From: CBDCVA01 sp965222935 [NCBI: Candidatus Latescibacterota bacterium]
Lineage (GTDB): Bacteria > Latescibacterota > CBDCVA01
Assembly (NCBI GenBank): GCA_965222935.1
Contig: CBDCVA010000002.1
Coordinates: 1,674,001-1,738,000 of the forward strand
Length of the DNA: 64,000 nt
Direction of reading: 5' to 3'
Shown here: positions 1 to 8,456 of the stretch, piece by piece
How positions within the stretch are numbered: position 1 is the stretch's first letter
Layout: each line of letters begins with the position of its first letter
Program-made: the position numbers and the translations under genes
Notes under the pieces: model-generated
Seen by the model: the letters and a program-made list of their open reading frames with translations, nothing else
Databases searched by the model: none
What the model was told of the DNA's origin: nothing

Positions 1-617
1 CTGGTCGCATCCACCCAGAAGTGGCGGACGCGGCCGGTCTCGCTGGTGACGATGAGGTAGGCGTCACCGCGCCGCTCGAAGGCCGAGATGTGGGCGAGTG
101 CGGTGGTGTCGAGGCCGCCGCCGCGCAGCACGCGTGTGACGTCGTCCAGCCTTACGTCCACGCCCGTGAGGCCCGCCACGACCCGCGCTTCCGCCGGGGC
201 ATCGATGGCCTCGTTGAGCCGGGGGATATACGCCCGCAGCCGCTCGTCCGAGGTCACCGCCTGCCACAGCGCGATCCCCAGGAAACCGTAGACCTCGATC
301 TTGACCCTGTCCGGCTTACGGTACTGGATGAGAGCGTTCACTTTCTGGATGCCCTCGGGCGTTGTCAGCCTGATCTTTGCGCGCGACCGCAGGTCCTCCA
401 GTTGCGCGAAGTTGGCATCCACCCGTCCGGCGATGATCTCGGGCGTGACATGCTCGGGGGGACGGGGCATGCGCGCGATCCCGCTGCACCCCGCGCTCAC
501 GATGACGAACGCGAGCGCCGACGCATGGGACGCAACGCGGATGAGGGGCCGCCGCTGCACCCCCGGTGGGGATTCGACCGTCAGCCCGGACGGCCTCTCG
601 CTAGCCGATCTGCGCAT
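1..617 (-). CDS. LolA/LolB-like lipoprotein, partial (DUF4292-like)
   Basis: The reading frame runs off the left edge of the window, so the C-terminus is missing; about 205 residues are visible. A hydrophobic segment ending in the lipobox VSAGC predicts an envelope lipoprotein. The next part (VDANFAQLEDLRSRAKIRL, then KPDRVKIEVYGFLG) has the strand-rich pattern of LolA/LolB/DUF4292 proteins, which bind lipids or lipoproteins in the periplasm. The ATG at 617 overlaps the end of the glycosylase gene by 17 bases. A GTG at 560 would give a tighter signal peptide (n-region QRRPLIR) and may be the true start. Its position behind a TPR lipoprotein suggests a joint envelope role. The family call rests on pattern only. 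Confidence 0.6.
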   Translation of the reverse strand, partial: MRRSASERPSGLTVESPPGVQRRPLIRVASHASALAFVIVSAGCSGIARMPRPPEHVTPEIIAGRVDANFAQLEDLRSRAKIRLTTPEGIQKVNALIQYRKPDRVKIEVYGFLGIALWQAVTSDERLRAYIPRLNEAIDAPAEARVVAGLTGVDVRLDDVTRVLRGGGLDTTALAHISAFERRGDAYLIVTSETGRVRHFWVDAT

Positions 618-1158
618 GCCTGAAGCAATCGATGGTGTGGTCGTTGACCATCCCGACCGCCTGCATGAAGGCGTAACAGATGGTCGAGCCCGCGAACTTG
701 AACTCGCGGCGCTTGAGGTCCGCGCTCATGGCGTCGGATTCCGGCGTTCGGGCGGGGACTTCCGAAGGCGAACGCCACGCGTTCGTCCTGGGCTGGCCGT
801 CCATCCATCCCCAGATGTAAGCGTCGAAGCTGCCGAACTCTTCTTGGATGGCGAGGAAGGCCTTCGCGTTCGTGATGGCGGCGGCGACCTTCAGCCGGTT
901 GCGGACGATGCCGGGGTCCGTGAGGAGGGCCTCCACTTTCCGCCGGTCGTACCGGGCGATGGCGGCCGCGTCGAAGCGGTCGAACGCCGCGCGATAGTTC
1001 TCGCGCTTTCTCAGGATGGTTTCCCAGCTCAGGCCGGCTTGGGCGCCTCCAAGGATGAGGGATTCGAAGAGCGCCCGGTCGTCGTGAACGGGTACACCCC
1101 ACTCCTCGTCGTGGTAACGGATCATCGGGTCGTTGGCCGCCCACGCACACCGCTTCAT
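601..1158 (-). CDS. tag: DNA-3-methyladenine glycosylase I
   Basis: Base-excision repair enzyme that removes 3-methyladenine from alkylated DNA. At 185 residues it has the usual family length. The N-terminus MKRCAWAANDPMIRYHDEEW, the AQAGLSWETILRKR helix and the C-terminal VNDHTIDCFRH are typical. The zinc ligands appear intact (C4, H16, H174, C178). The position matching E. coli Glu38, usually acidic (LEG or LDG before the QAGLSW helix), is glycine here (LGGAQAGLSW). GAGGA lies 7 bases before the ATG. It is the third gene of a minus-strand operon and overlaps the following lipoprotein gene. Confidence 0.93.
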   Translation of the reverse strand: MKRCAWAANDPMIRYHDEEWGVPVHDDRALFESLILGGAQAGLSWETILRKRENYRAAFDRFDAAAIARYDRRKVEALLTDPGIVRNRLKVAAAITNAKAFLAIQEEFGSFDAYIWGWMDGQPRTNAWRSPSEVPARTPESDAMSADLKRREFKFAGSTICYAFMQAVGMVNDHTIDCFRHAQIG

Positions 1159-1187
1159 CGCAACGTCCTCGCAGCTTCGGCGATGGT

Positions 1188-3050
1188 CTACTGCGATCGC
1201 AAGGTCCTGAGCTTCTGGAGCTTCAGGCGGACGTCACCGTCGGTCTCATCGAGCTCGAGGGATCTCGTCCAGGCCTCGTCGGCACGGTCAAAGTCACCCA
1301 GGGCATCGGCGACATCGCCCAAGTGGTCGAAGATGATGGCGTTCTCAGACTCGTGGCGCACGGCCTTTTCGAGGTACTCCTGCGCCTCCGATAGGCGCCC
1401 CAACTTATAGTAGGCCCAGCCCAGGCTATCCAGGAAAGGCCCGTTTTCGGGCTCCTGGGCGACGGCGCGCTCCAGCATCTCCGCGGCCTCCTCGAGCCGG
1501 ACCTCCCGCTCGGCGAAGATGTAGCCCAGGTAGTTGAGTGCCAGGGCGTTGTCCGGTTCCACCTCGAGCAGTTCCTCGAAGCGGGCAACGGCGCCATCGA
1601 AATCGCCCGACTGCTCCAAGCAACTCGCCAGCCCGAAGAGGTAGTCCACGCTCTCGGGGTTTTGGGCGACGATGGCCAAAAAGAGCGCCTTCGCCTCGTC
1701 GAAGCGCTTCGCTTTCTCCAGCACCTCCGCCAGTTCGTAACGGATATCGTCGTTCTGGGGGCGAGACTCGATCACGGTCTTCAAGATCGCGATGGCGTCG
1801 TCCCAGCGTTCCAGGTCCCGGTAGGCCAGGGCCAGCAGGCGGAGGATACGCGTGTTGTCGGGCAGCACCTTCCGTCCCCGCTCAAGGAGCGCGGCCGCCC
1901 GTTCGGGCTGATCGAGACGCAGGTGTGCATAGGCGGCGTTCGTCCACCCATCGGCCGCCAGGGAATCGAATTCCACCATCGTCCTGAACGCCCGCACCGC
2001 CTTGGCGAACTCCCCCTGGTCGATCGCGAGATTGCCGACCCAGAAGTACAGATCGGGGTTCTCCGGTCGCTCGGTGAGGATGCGGTCCATGAGCGCCTGC
2101 GCGCGGTTGAGTTGCCCCTGCTCCTCGTAGAGTTCCAGGAGCGTCCGAACGATCATCACGTCGTACGGGCTGGCCTCCAGCAGGGCCTCGTACTGGGCGG
2201 TCGCCTCGTCCCACTGCTGGTGCGTGATGTGGACATCGCCGAGCGCCTGGCGCAGCACGGTGTTTTCGGGTTCCCGGGCGAGCGCTTCGTGGTAGACGGC
2301 CAACGCCTCGTCGAGCCGCTCTTGCCCCTCCAGAGCACTCGCCAGGCCGATCCGCAGGGCATCGTTCGCGGGGTACTGGGCCACCATTGCACCGAAGAGC
2401 TTCTCGGCACGCTCGTAGGTTCCCCACTCCAGGAAGGTCTCCGCCGCCTGGTGGCTCGTCTCGAACGTCGTCCTGGGACGCTCGAGCAGAGCCTCGATCA
2501 GCTCGACGGCTTCGTCCAATTGCCCGGCGCGCTCGTGGATGTCCGCGAGCAGGAAGAGGGTGTAATCGTCGTCGGGATCGAGGCGGACGACCTGTTCAAG
2601 CTCGGTGATGCTGGAATCCACTTTCCCCATCGTGCGGTAAAGCTCGGCCAGGAGCTTATGCCCCTGCGGATCGTCGGGTGCGAGATCCGTGCCCCGGCGT
2701 GCGTACTGCATGGCGGCGTAGTGCCTGCCCAGAAGCAAGTAATCGCGTGCAATGGCGAAGTGCAGGGATGGCGAGTGCGGGTCGAAGAGCAGCGCCTCCT
2801 CCAGTTGCAGGATCGCTCCCCGATAGTTGCCCTTGAGCTCCTCCGTCTTCGCCGATACGAAGTGCTCCAGCGCCCGGCGGTCGGTCGGCCCCTCCTCGGC
2901 CCTTCGACGCGCCGCTCCCGTCGCGCATCCACCGGCGAGCGCCAGCATGAGCGCCCAGAGCAAGCGCTGACGCCAGCGCGTCGGTCGTCCGCCTCCCTTC
3001 CCCGCATGGAGGGAAGGACCTCGGGTGGGCTCGAATCGGGCGGCTGTCAC
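1188..3050 (-). CDS. TPR-repeat lipoprotein
   Basis: About 620 residues starting at a GTG whose bases overlap the TGA of the upstream permease (GTGA), with GGGGAAGG just before it. The frame stays open upstream to 3215, but that part overlaps the permease and looks unnatural. Residues 24-42 are a lipoprotein signal ending in LALAGGC. The rest is a near-continuous array of about 15 tetratricopeptide repeats, with late motifs FLDSLGWAYYKLGR and IFDHLGDVADALGD seen in envelope TPR lipoproteins. It probably acts as a protein-protein scaffold on the periplasmic face of a membrane. The partner is unknown; the LolA/LolB-like lipoprotein two genes downstream is a candidate. Confidence 0.85.
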   Translation of the reverse strand: MTAARFEPTRGPSLHAGKGGGRPTRWRQRLLWALMLALAGGCATGAARRRAEEGPTDRRALEHFVSAKTEELKGNYRGAILQLEEALLFDPHSPSLHFAIARDYLLLGRHYAAMQYARRGTDLAPDDPQGHKLLAELYRTMGKVDSSITELEQVVRLDPDDDYTLFLLADIHERAGQLDEAVELIEALLERPRTTFETSHQAAETFLEWGTYERAEKLFGAMVAQYPANDALRIGLASALEGQERLDEALAVYHEALAREPENTVLRQALGDVHITHQQWDEATAQYEALLEASPYDVMIVRTLLELYEEQGQLNRAQALMDRILTERPENPDLYFWVGNLAIDQGEFAKAVRAFRTMVEFDSLAADGWTNAAYAHLRLDQPERAAALLERGRKVLPDNTRILRLLALAYRDLERWDDAIAILKTVIESRPQNDDIRYELAEVLEKAKRFDEAKALFLAIVAQNPESVDYLFGLASCLEQSGDFDGAVARFEELLEVEPDNALALNYLGYIFAEREVRLEEAAEMLERAVAQEPENGPFLDSLGWAYYKLGRLSEAQEYLEKAVRHESENAIIFDHLGDVADALGDFDRADEAWTRSLELDETDGDVRLKLQKLRTLRSQ

Positions 3051-3937
3051 CGGCCGCCTTCCCCGACCAGCGTTCGCGGCGCGTATCGTGTGCGGATGGC
3101 ATCTCCGAGGAGGTTGAAGCTCAACACGGTCACGAGGATAGCGATCCCAGGGAAGAGCAGAATCCAGGGTGCCTGGAGCGCCACCTCCCGCCCTCCGGCG
3201 ATCATGGCGCCCCACTCGGGCGTTGGCGGCGGCGCGCCGAGGCCCAGGAACGAAAGCCCCGCCACATCCAGGATGGCTGTGCCTAGCCCAAGCGTCGTCT
3301 GCGCTACCAGCGGCCCGACCGTGCCGGGGAAGATGCCGTGCAGGAGAATGCGCCAGTCGGAAGCCCCCAGGGCGCGCATCGCCTCGATATGGTTCTGAAC
3401 CTTGGCCGACATTGCCCCGCCGCGTGCGACCCGCGTGTACTGCGGGAACATCACCACAGCGATCGCCAGCGCCACATTCGTTATCCCCGGTCCGATCATG
3501 GCCACCACCAGAATCGCCAGAAGCACCGCCGGGAAAGCCAGCGCCACCTCGACGATGCGCATGGCCACCCCGTCCAGGATCCCGCCGTAGTAGCCCGCAA
3601 CGAGGCCCACGGGCGCCCCGATCAGGAGCGCGAGGCCCGCCGCACCCGCGGCGATGGCCAGCGAGAGCCGCGCCCCGAAGATCAGGCGGCTGAGCAGGTC
3701 CCTCCCTATCTCGTCGGTCCCCAGCGGGTGATCCGCCGAGGGGGGCTCCAGCCGTCGCACCAACTCGGGGGCGAGCGGGTCGTGCGGGGCCAAAAACGGC
3801 GCTCCCAACGCGCAGGCGACCAACGCCGCGACCATCACCGTGCCCGCCTTCGCGCTGCGTCCAGCCACCCCGCCTCCGTCCCGGGACCGATCCTCACCCC
3901 GTCCGGCGAAGATAGAGGAGCCTCCCGCCAGTGTCAA
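3047..3937 (-). CDS. Peptide/nickel ABC transporter permease, DppC family
   Basis: Inner-membrane permease of 296 residues. Features of DppC/OppC proteins are present: an N-terminal helix (VMVAALVACALGAPFLAP), the HPLGTDEIGRDLLSRLIFGAR segment, and the EAMRALGASDWRILLHGIFP coupling loop that contacts the ATPase, followed by LSFLGLGAPPPTPEWG. It is an orphan: no DppB, binding protein or ATPase is next to it, and the upstream neighbour is tRNA-Ser. The first 20-30 residues are low-complexity, so a later start is possible. It is translationally coupled to the TPR lipoprotein gene. The substrate cannot be told from sequence. Confidence 0.88.
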   Translation of the reverse strand: MTLAGGSSIFAGRGEDRSRDGGGVAGRSAKAGTVMVAALVACALGAPFLAPHDPLAPELVRRLEPPSADHPLGTDEIGRDLLSRLIFGARLSLAIAAGAAGLALLIGAPVGLVAGYYGGILDGVAMRIVEVALAFPAVLLAILVVAMIGPGITNVALAIAVVMFPQYTRVARGGAMSAKVQNHIEAMRALGASDWRILLHGIFPGTVGPLVAQTTLGLGTAILDVAGLSFLGLGAPPPTPEWGAMIAGGREVALQAPWILLFPGIAILVTVLSFNLLGDAIRTRYAPRTLVGEGGR

Positions 3938-4021
3938 CGCACCCGGCGGCGGGCGGTTCCCTCGACCTTGGGAGCGTTGACGGGAGCCGGTTCCCCCACT
4001 ATACTGCGAGCCAGCCGTTGC

Positions 4022-4115
<94 letters not shown>

Positions 4116-4265
4116 GCAACGCCGGTCAACCATCGCAGTCTCCGTCGCTCAAGCATTCAGCGAAGGCTACACCCTCCGCTTTTACCGCCACTTCCGAACG
4201 GAATGAAAAGGTGAAGGCTGCCGGCGCCCGCACAGAGGAACAGGGAAGAAGGGAAAGGACATGAC

Positions 4266-5519
4266 ATGCTGTCGATCAGATCAAACGTAGCCCCGAAGGT
4301 AAGTGCGGCATGTGCACTGTTGATCGGCATGGCCGCGGCGTGCGGCGATGATTCGGTGAACGGTCCCGGCTCGACCCCGGCGCTGAAGATGGGTCTGCTG
4401 ATGAATTTCAGCGAGGGATCGACCGAGAAGGGCACCGACAGGCGGCGGGCCTTCGACCTGGCGGTCAAGCACGTCAACGAGGGCGGCGGCGTGTTTGGGC
4501 GGCCGGTCGAGATGTTCGTGGGGGATTCCACCCTCGACCCCGTGCGGGCCGTGGAAAAGGCGCGGCGCATGATCTCGGCCGCGGGTATTCACGCCCTGGT
4601 GGGCCCCAACACCAGCGCGAATGCGCTCCTCGTCGCGGAGCGGGTGATCGGCCCGGCGGGCATCCCCACCATCAGCCCTTCGGCCACCTCCCCGAGGCTC
4701 ACGGAGGTCGCGGATCACGATTTCCTCTTCCGCACCGCGCTATCCGACAACGCCCAGGGGCCCGTCCTCGCGCGCGTCACGCGAGAGCGGGGCTTCACCA
4801 ACGTCGGCCTGACCTACCGCGACGATGCCTGGGGGCAGGGCCTCTCCGGGTCTTTTGAAGGGGCCTGGACGGGAGCGCTCCGGGCCGCCGCCATCGATCC
4901 CAACCGGACCACGTTCCTCCCCCAGTTGCGGCAAACGGCGAGCGAAGGCGCCGAGGCCCTCGTCGTCCTCACCTACGAGGCGGAAGCCGAAATCCTGATC
5001 CGGGAGGCCATCGAGAACGACCTGTACGACCAGTTCACCTTCGGCGATGCCCTGAAGCTCCCCGGACTGGTCAAGGCCATCGGGGGCGAGCACCTCGGGG
5101 GCATGTACGGCACGGCGGGGGCGGCTGCCCCGGAGAACGCGGCTTCGGCCGCATGGGATTCGTCGTTCGTCGCGGCATACGGCGAGCTACCGATGTTCGC
5201 CTACGTCAGGGAGACTTATGACGCCACCGTGGCGCTCGCGCTCGCGGCCCAGGCCGCCGGCAGCGTCGACGGGGCCGCCATCCGCGACCATCTGCGCACC
5301 ATCGGCAGTACGCCGGGCGAGGCCGTGGCCGCGGGTCCGGGAGGCATCACCGCCGCGCTTGCCATCCTCGCGGAGGGCGGGGAGATCGACTACGAGGGCG
5401 CCGCCGTCACGATGGACTGGGACGAGAACGGCGACCTGCGCCGGGGCCATATCGGCGTCTGGCGCTTCACCGAAGATGAGCGGATCGAAGACCTCGAGGT
5501 GGTCCCTTTCGAGTACTAG
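4266..5519 (+). CDS. LivJ-like ABC substrate-binding lipoprotein
   Basis: A 417-residue extracytoplasmic binding protein of the branched-chain amino-acid type (Peripla_BP_6). AAAGGA sits 7 bases before the ATG. The signal peptide ends in the lipobox GMAAAC. The mature part shows the type I fold markers: KMGLLMNFSEGS, AFDLAVKHVNEGGGVFGRPV, the VGPNTSANA ligand loop, GIPTISPSATSP and the domain-2 start NVGLTYRDDAWGQG. No Liv-type permease or ATPase is nearby, so it may work with a transporter encoded elsewhere or as a sensor subunit. The ligand is unknown. Confidence 0.87.
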   Translation: MLSIRSNVAPKVSAACALLIGMAAACGDDSVNGPGSTPALKMGLLMNFSEGSTEKGTDRRRAFDLAVKHVNEGGGVFGRPVEMFVGDSTLDPVRAVEKARRMISAAGIHALVGPNTSANALLVAERVIGPAGIPTISPSATSPRLTEVADHDFLFRTALSDNAQGPVLARVTRERGFTNVGLTYRDDAWGQGLSGSFEGAWTGALRAAAIDPNRTTFLPQLRQTASEGAEALVVLTYEAEAEILIREAIENDLYDQFTFGDALKLPGLVKAIGGEHLGGMYGTAGAAAPENAASAAWDSSFVAAYGELPMFAYVRETYDATVALALAAQAAGSVDGAAIRDHLRTIGSTPGEAVAAGPGGITAALAILAEGGEIDYEGAAVTMDWDENGDLRRGHIGVWRFTEDERIEDLEVVPFEY

Positions 5520-5564
5520 ACCTGTGAGGGGCGCCGAGGCGCTCTCCAGCAAGAGGATCGCGTT

Positions 5565-5921
5565 GTGAGCAAGGCCATCTTTTCAAGATATCTGAACGCG
5601 CTGCACGAGATCAACCGCCAGGGCGACGCGCGGGAGGAGAGCTTCTACGGGGCGCTGGCGGATATGCTGAAGAAAATAGCCGCCGACACCGGCAGGGCGC
5701 ATGTACACGTGACCACTCTGCCCCGGCCCACCGAGGGCGGCAACCCGGATTTCCGCCTCTGGAACGGCACGGATCGCAACATCGGCTACCTGGAAGCCAA
5801 GAAACCGACGGCTTGGGGCGCGTCCGCGACCGGAATGGGAAGTGGGATCAGTCGGGCGGTTCTTCGTTCGAGCACTACCAGAAACCCATTACCCGTTTGC
5901 TGGCCTCGGCAACCGTCTTGA
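5565..5921 (+). pseudogene. Type ISP restriction-modification gene, N-terminal remnant
   Basis: The first 80 or so codons match the N-terminus of single-chain type ISP (LlaBIII-like) restriction-modification enzymes: a lead helix (RYLNALHEINRQGDAREESF), then a Mrr-like nuclease start with TEGGNPDFRLWNG and GYLEAKKP, which carry the D...ExK catalytic pattern. Resemblance stops near 5812, and the frame then runs through unrelated sequence to a stop at 5921, overlapping the opposite-strand nuclease gene. A complete protein would exceed 900 residues. The matching C-terminal part is at 7937-8428, with a second R-M system in between. Start GTG 5565. Confidence 0.75.
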
Positions 5922-6445
5922 GCTGTGTTTCCTCGGCTGTCCAAGGCCTCCCAGGGTGAAGGGTATCCCACCAACTTCGCTCCGTTTCCCTCCGCCTGCC
6001 GCCTTGATGGTGCTTCCCGAAACCGTCAAGGCAACTGTTCCAGACCGGCCTGTACCGCTTTATTAGTGCTTGTTCGGCGAACACGATCCAGACAGGAACA
6101 ATCGCCAGCACCCGGTACCAGAAGTCCTCGATGGCAAGATTGTTTACCTGCTCGACGGAGCGGGCGTGCTCCTTGAGCCTGTTCCGCAATGCTGGATGGT
6201 CAACGTCTAGTTTGCCGCTGCCCGTCCTCGAACCCTTGGGAACCGCTTTGCCAGCGTAGATGGGTCGCGTCCCGTCCGCGATGGGCTTGTACTCGGCCAT
6301 CGCGCCTTATGTAGTACAGCGCGTAGATTCCCGGTCCTTCGATCCCCGCGCTATCGACTAGCGGCCTCTGTTCCTGCTCCTCGAAGTGCGCGACAGTCCC
6401 GGCCATGAGATTGTCGTAGGTAAGCGGGTCCCAAAGGTCCGGCAT
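5875..6445 (-). pseudogene. Eco29kI-family GIY-YIG restriction endonuclease (frameshifted)
   Basis: Type II restriction nuclease of the GIY-YIG superfamily, about 190 residues if repaired (Eco29kI is about 214). The first frame starts at ATG 6445, overlapping the methyltransferase stop by one base (TAATG), and reads to GPGIYALYY. The sequence then continues in another frame from 6300 (MAEYKPIADGTRPIYAGKAV) to the stop at 5875. One extra T near 6309 explains this; removing it restores YYKGAMAEYK. Family motifs are all present: GIYALYY, PIYAGKAV, RLKEHARS, FAEQALIKR and RPVWN. It could be a real inactivating mutation, a slippery site or an assembly error. Confidence 0.8.
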
Positions 6446-7764
6446 TAGGTGCGCCGCAATTCCACGATGGACTCGTACAGCGTACTGCCATTTGTCTTTC
6501 CGGCGCGGACGCTTGAATTGAGAATGCTGTTGCCGACCCGCGCATCGCGGGGAACGTGAATGCCCGTAACCTCGAAGCCGCGCGATTCCGCGATCTTGGC
6601 AAGAAACCGGTCCGTTGGGATCGGAACCCCCTGCAAGATGGAGTTGCCGATGACCACCAAGGCGGTCGCGCCGGACCGGAGGCACCATGCAGCCCCCTCG
6701 ACGAAGCGGGCGCAGTCGTTGAAGTACCGCGCCGCGTAGTTGGCCCAACCGCTTCCCCCGTAGATTCCCTTGTCGGGATTCTTCCGTCGCACCTTGGTGA
6801 GCGTCTGTCGAATCGTCTTGTCCTCGATGGACGGATCGAGATCGATGCGATCTTGGTTCCGTGCGTTCTGCCAGTAGGTTCCGAAGTTGAGTTCCTCCAA
6901 ACGCTTCATGTCGCCCGGAGAGGAACAGAACCCAAGCCAGTACAGATGCGGGCGGGTGTTACGGTTGTAGTGATAGTTGTTCAGGTACGGCGGGGACGTG
7001 ATAACAAGGTCCACGCTTCCCGCTTCGAGGTTAGAGTAGCCGTCGAAGAACGACCGCTTGAGAATCTGCCCGTCCTTCCGCCTTCGCGTATCGCGGGCAT
7101 CGCGATACCAAGCGGCATCGTCCGCCATCTGTAAAACCTTGCCCATCATCGCCTCGGCTACGTTGTAGTCGTCTACGTCGGGTCTCCCGACGGTCGCCTT
7201 GCGGCCCAAGCTAGGTTCGTAGGAGTAGTTCGAGTAGTTGACCATCGTTGCCGCGAACGCCAAGCGGTAGATGTCGGCGATTCGGGGCTCTCGGTCTGCG
7301 ATGAAGTCCAAGGCCAGCAACACCTTTTGTTCGACCTTCGGACTGTAGAATGGCGTGCGTGTGCGGAACGCGGCTGGAGGGGCCGTCCGCGGCTTAGTCC
7401 CTCTCCGCATGCCCTTCTCCATGAACGCCATGAAGCGACCGAGGGTACTTCGGAGGTAATCTGGATCGACCCGATGGGCTTTCAACTTCGCTTGCGCCGC
7501 GAACGCGGCATAGGGGTTGATCTCAAAGCCGACGGCATTATGCCCCGCAAGGTCGGCCTCGACAAGAGTCGTGCCAACGCCCGCAAACGGATCGAGCACT
7601 ACGCTTGGCCCCGACGTGTAGCGGGTGATCGCATCCTCGACGAAATGCTTGGAGTACCCAGCGATCCAAGGAACCCAACGGTGGACCGGCGCATCTCGGT
7701 TCGCCGTGAACGCGGGATCGCGGAAGGCGCACCCGTTTGGGGCCTTGCCGTCGGGGGCCGTCAC
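6445..7764 (-). CDS. Amino-group DNA methyltransferase of a type II R-M system
   Basis: A 439-residue SAM-dependent methyltransferase for N4-cytosine or N6-adenine. Motif I is DPFAGVGTTLVEADLAG near residue 60 and the catalytic motif IV is TSPPYLNN near residue 230, with a long spacer between. No C5-type PCQ motif is seen. The GTG at 7764 overlaps the TGA of a 46-aa ORF (GTGA), and the stop overlaps the nuclease start, so the three genes form one coupled unit. The open frame extends further upstream to 8163, but that part is low-complexity and covers other coding sequence. Its expected role is to protect host DNA from the Eco29kI-type nuclease. Confidence 0.85.
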   Translation of the reverse strand: MTAPDGKAPNGCAFRDPAFTANRDAPVHRWVPWIAGYSKHFVEDAITRYTSGPSVVLDPFAGVGTTLVEADLAGHNAVGFEINPYAAFAAQAKLKAHRVDPDYLRSTLGRFMAFMEKGMRRGTKPRTAPPAAFRTRTPFYSPKVEQKVLLALDFIADREPRIADIYRLAFAATMVNYSNYSYEPSLGRKATVGRPDVDDYNVAEAMMGKVLQMADDAAWYRDARDTRRRKDGQILKRSFFDGYSNLEAGSVDLVITSPPYLNNYHYNRNTRPHLYWLGFCSSPGDMKRLEELNFGTYWQNARNQDRIDLDPSIEDKTIRQTLTKVRRKNPDKGIYGGSGWANYAARYFNDCARFVEGAAWCLRSGATALVVIGNSILQGVPIPTDRFLAKIAESRGFEVTGIHVPRDARVGNSILNSSVRAGKTNGSTLYESIVELRRT

Positions 7765-7901
7765 CAGGCCACCAAGTCGCGGTAGCGGAACCGCTTCTCT
7801 TCCGGCGCGTCGCTGATTTCCACCTGTGTTTTCTCCGACCACCGCAGTCGGATATCGGCGCCGGGAAGAAGGGCTACAACCTTTGGCTTGGGATGGAGCA
7901 T
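7761..7901 (-). CDS. 46-aa protein leading the R-M operon
   Basis: A small frame from ATG 7901 to TGA 7761. The peptide begins MLHPKPKVVALLPGADIRL and ends KRFRYRDLVAW; it is charged, with no obvious HTH or membrane segment. Its stop overlaps the methyltransferase GTG by 4 bases, which supports real translation. Upstream, the AT-rich stretch with TACTATATTT at about 7909-7918 could be the -10 region. I do not recognise a family. It could be a regulator, a chaperone-like subunit or only a leader peptide. Confidence 0.55.
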   Translation of the reverse strand: MLHPKPKVVALLPGADIRLRWSEKTQVEISDAPEEKRFRYRDLVAW

Positions 7902-7936
7902 GGCTTGAAATATAGTACAGCCCGCCTAATTTCGCC

Positions 7937-8428
7937 ATGCTCAAGCCTCCTGATCCTATCCGGCATTGCCCAACGCTTCTCCTGGGGCCCCCTGAGGCGG
8001 AACTCGCTGCCCTGGGCGAGCGATTGGCCGCGCTGCATCTGCTCAGGTCACCGGAGCTCGACCCGCCGACCTGCCGGTTCGAGGGCGAGGGGGATTCGGT
8101 CGTCGTGCGGACGAAGGCGAAGGGCTTTGGTTGTGACCCCGGTGAACAGCGCATGGTCGTCAACAGGACGCAGGCTTTCGGTCCCGTCCCCCCGGAGGTT
8201 TACGGATACCGGATCGGGGGCTACCAGGTGTGCGAGAAGTGGTTGAAAGACCGCAAGGGGCGCCGCCTGGAGCTCGACGACATCCGCACCTATTGCCGGA
8301 TGGTAACGGCTCTCGGGCGCACGCTCGAAATTCAGCAGGAGATTGATACCTTGTATCCCGGCATCGAGGAGCACTCCGTGGCGGTCTTGGCCGAGAGGGC
8401 GGAGGGCGGCGCCGTGGAACGCCTCTAG
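7937..8428 (+). pseudogene. Type ISP restriction-modification gene, C-terminal remnant
   Basis: The 163-codon frame matches the C-terminal end of type ISP enzymes: LGERLAALHLLRSPELDPP, then CRFEGEGDSVV, PPEVYGYRIGGYQVCEKWLK, DRKGRRLELDDIRTYCRMVT and the final EIQQEIDTLYPGIEE. In intact enzymes this is the end of the target-recognition region. The first 20 residues after ATG 7937 look unrelated. With the 5565 fragment it forms the two ends of one gene whose middle, including helicase and methyltransferase domains, is missing. The stop is 28 bases before gltX. Confidence 0.78.
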
Positions 8429-8456
8429 TCCTCATGCGTCCCTTGATATCGAGACC

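Noticed and set aside
1662-3398. A 578-codon plus-strand open frame opposite the TPR gene
   Set aside because: Antisense shadow of a repeat-rich GC-rich gene with no domain of its own.
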